Part shown: positions 62,293 to 64,000 of the stretch, in pieces
How the letters are laid out: every line of letters starts with the position of its first letter
Position numbering within the stretch: the first letter of the stretch is position 1
From: Mucilaginibacter arboris
GTDB lineage: Bacteria > Bacteroidota > Bacteroidia > Sphingobacteriales > Sphingobacteriaceae
Direction: 5' to 3'
Length of the DNA stretch: 64,000 nucleotides
NCBI RefSeq assembly: GCF_009754915.1
Contig: NZ_WPIK01000013.1
Span: forward strand, 62,001-126,000
The notes under the pieces: model-generated
Databases searched by the model: none
What the model was told of the DNA's origin: nothing
What the model saw: only the letters and a program-made list of their open reading frames with translations
Made by a program: the position numbers and the translations under genes

Positions 62293-63069
62293 ATGGAAAA
62301 TTTAAAAGTAACCACGTTTCAGGGATATTTATTTTGGGAGAACATCGACCAGAACCTTAAAAATATTGGACTGAGATTATCTTCAGGTATCCGTGAAAAC
62401 ACTGAACTGATTATTTTGCCTGAAATGTTTAACACAGGTTTTACCATGAATACTGCACTTGCAGAACCTATGAACGGTAAAACCATGAGCTGGATGCAGC
62501 AAATTGCGCAAAAATATAAATGTGTGGTTACAGGCAGCTTGATGATTATTGAAAACGGCAAGTATTATAACCGCCTTATCTGGATGCAGGCCGATGGTAC
62601 TTTTTCGCAATACGATAAACGGCATTTGTTTACCTTGGGAAAAGAACACGAAACGTTTACGGCCGGAAAAGAACGTTTAATTGTTGAACTAAAAGGCTGG
62701 AAAATTTGTCCTATGATTTGTTACGACCTGCGTTTTCCGGTTTGGGCACGCAACCTTAACGTGGCTTACGATCTGTTGATTGTTGTGGCCAACTGGCCGG
62801 AAAAACGTGCCCTGCACTGGCGCACGCTTATCCCGGCAAGGGCAGTTGAAAACCAGGCTTATGTTATTGCTGTAAACCGTGTTGGCTATGATGGGAACGA
62901 GGTTTATCACTCCGGAGATTCCTCATGTATTGATCCGGGAGGTAGTGTGGTATATTATAAACGGGACGAAGAAGATGTTTATACTTTTTCTGTTTCTGCG
63001 GAAGAACTGACCAAAAACAGACGATTGTTTCCGTTTTTAAAAGATGCAGATGTTTTTGAGTTGAAATAA
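62293..63069 (+). CDS. Nitrilase-family omega-amidase (YafV type)
   Basis: A 258-residue carbon-nitrogen hydrolase. The catalytic triad is visible: Glu in LIILPEMFNTGF (about 42), Lys in YDKRHLFTLGKEHE and Cys in KICPMICYDLRFPVWAR (about 140). The NTGFTMN and YDLRFPVWARN variants are those of YafV/Nit2-like omega-amidases, which convert alpha-ketoglutaramate to alpha-ketoglutarate. It lies 32 bp after the aminotransferase gene and is likely co-transcribed. Confidence 0.9.
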   Translation: MENLKVTTFQGYLFWENIDQNLKNIGLRLSSGIRENTELIILPEMFNTGFTMNTALAEPMNGKTMSWMQQIAQKYKCVVTGSLMIIENGKYYNRLIWMQADGTFSQYDKRHLFTLGKEHETFTAGKERLIVELKGWKICPMICYDLRFPVWARNLNVAYDLLIVVANWPEKRALHWRTLIPARAVENQAYVIAVNRVGYDGNEVYHSGDSSCIDPGGSVVYYKRDEEDVYTFSVSAEELTKNRRLFPFLKDADVFELK

Positions 63070-63106
63070 GCGCAATATACTCAACCCAAACCTAAAAAAT
63101 ATGCCA

Positions 63107-63118
63107 TAAAAGAAGCAT
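63107..63118 (+). repeat. Interspersed 12-mer after the omega-amidase gene
   Basis: TAAAAGAAGCAT preceded by CCTAAAAAATATGCCA, 37 bp past the stop. Confidence 0.8.
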
Positions 63119-63248
63119 TGGCCTAATACTGTTGAAGTTAGATTCAAAGCGATATTAAAACCTGCCCATCAGTTTATCGTAAAATGCTTTAACAAGAAAA
63201 TTTTGCACTTGCACTATCAATATAAAACGCTGTAAGTTTACCGCCCGA

Positions 63249-63896
63249 ATGGAAATTGACAATATAAATTTAACAGCTACTTCGTACAAGCAAAAATGGA
63301 CTGCAGAATGGAAGCTATCTGCTTTTAGAAAAAGATTGTTTACCGTATTGGTAACGCTGCTTCTGGTTGTTGTAATCAATCCCTATTTTTTCAGTCATAT
63401 CCAGCAAAGAAACGGTATCGAACTAAACGATTGGCTTTTAAATTTCATTCCGCAATATGATGTTTCTGTTCCTGTTTTTTGTATTTTGTGGAGTATGGTT
63501 ATGCTTGCCCTCTGGCGTGCAGTTCAAAATCCCCGCGTTTTAATTATGTTTGGCTGGACTTATCTGTTATTAGCTGTTTCCCGTATTATCAGTATCAGTT
63601 TAGTACCGCTTAACCTGCCAAAAGGCCTCATCAACCTGCACGATCCTATCATCAATATTTTTTACGGTAACCAGCTCATTACCAAAGACTTATTTTACTC
63701 AGGGCATACTGCTACCATGTTCCTCATATTTTTATGCCTGCAAAATAAGTATGATAAAGCATACGCTTTATTTTCTACCATTGCCATTGCCGTATTATTA
63801 TTGGTTCAGCATGTGCATTACACAATAGATGTTGTGGCAGCACCGTTTTTTACTTATCTGCTTTATATGCTGTCTAAAAGAATTGTCAGTTACTAA
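63249..63896 (+). CDS. PAP2_C-type membrane phosphatase-like protein
   Basis: A 215-residue protein with six hydrophobic spans (first at about 29-50). It has the sphingomyelin-synthase-like PAP2_C signature: DLFYSGHTATMFLIFLCL (catalytic His) and VQHVHYTIDVVAAPFF (His and Asp). Relatives act on lipid head groups at the membrane. It lacks the KxxxxxxRP motif of classic PAP2 enzymes such as the one at 7001. It is a single gene. No clear promoter box is seen. The last 104 bp of the window after it hold nothing I can name. Confidence 0.8.
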   Translation: MEIDNINLTATSYKQKWTAEWKLSAFRKRLFTVLVTLLLVVVINPYFFSHIQQRNGIELNDWLLNFIPQYDVSVPVFCILWSMVMLALWRAVQNPRVLIMFGWTYLLLAVSRIISISLVPLNLPKGLINLHDPIINIFYGNQLITKDLFYSGHTATMFLIFLCLQNKYDKAYALFSTIAIAVLLLVQHVHYTIDVVAAPFFTYLLYMLSKRIVSY

Positions 63897-64000
63897 AATT
63901 TTTATGCTGCCGAAAGTTTTATTTGAAAGGTTAATGTAAAAATAACAGTATATTAAGGCATATTTAATACAATAAACCAATTTTAAGTAGATTTGAAGAG

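Overview
The window comes from a Bacteroidota chromosome, most likely Sphingobacteriaceae (Pedobacter/Mucilaginibacter type). Several things point there: a SusC/SusD pair with a glycan-degradation locus, Bacteroidota-type -7 boxes (TAnnTTTG) before many genes, an N-terminally extended NusB, and family-restricted genes (DUF3276/PUR, DUF5522, DUF1573). The sequence is AT-rich, densely coded and continuous housekeeping plus carbohydrate content. I see no prophage, integrase, transposase or CRISPR array.

Layout. 1-6.9 kb: a cut EamA transporter, a HEAT-like protein, a DUF1801 protein, a repeat-rich 580-bp gap, a YbiT-type ABC-F ATPase, an Asp-rich protein, cysteine desulfurase and GlmM. 7-20.8 kb: a PAP2 phosphatase, a ZIP transporter, MarR, DUF5522, an MBL exonuclease-like protein, CoaE, YbbR, YajC, DUF1573, NusB, an MsbA-like exporter, PUR protein, MgtE, YchF, tRNA-Arg(CCG) and DinB. 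20.8-44.2 kb: a polysaccharide utilization locus for (acetylated, galactosylated) beta-mannan. It has two GH26, two GH5, GH27 alpha-galactosidase, GH3, CE2 and CE20-type esterases, SusC/SusD/SusE-like outer-membrane proteins, an SSS symporter, a GH130 mannosylglucose phosphorylase, a cellobiose/mannobiose 2-epimerase and an AraC regulator. Together these give a full path: surface capture, backbone cleavage, side-chain removal, uptake, epimerization of mannobiose to mannosylglucose, and phosphorolysis. 44.4-45.8 kb: a cupin and an FkbM-type methyltransferase. 45.9-59.5 kb: a trehalose/alpha-glucan island with OtsAB, a GH63-like glucosidase, GlgX, TreZ and a 1406-residue TreY-MalQ fusion. 59.5-64 kb: an SDR, a toxin-antitoxin pair with a frameshifted YoeB-like toxin, a methionine aminotransferase with an omega-amidase, and a PAP2_C-type membrane protein.

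Two signals cut across the genes. First, a 12-bp word, TAAAAGAAGCAT or its sister TAAAAACAGYAT, occurs exactly about 42 times on both strands. About 33 copies lie between genes or at gene ends and 9 lie inside genes. Many copies carry an AT-rich tail about ten bases away, and several form inverted pairs or terminator hairpins between convergent genes. The pattern resembles DNA-uptake sequences of Neisseria and Haemophilus, but its function here is unknown. Second, three promoters in the mannan locus (SusC, GH5_7, GH26) share a TTTTAACA box 30-31 bp upstream of the -7 box and 82-86 bp upstream of the start codon. This suggests one regulon, probably under the local AraC protein.
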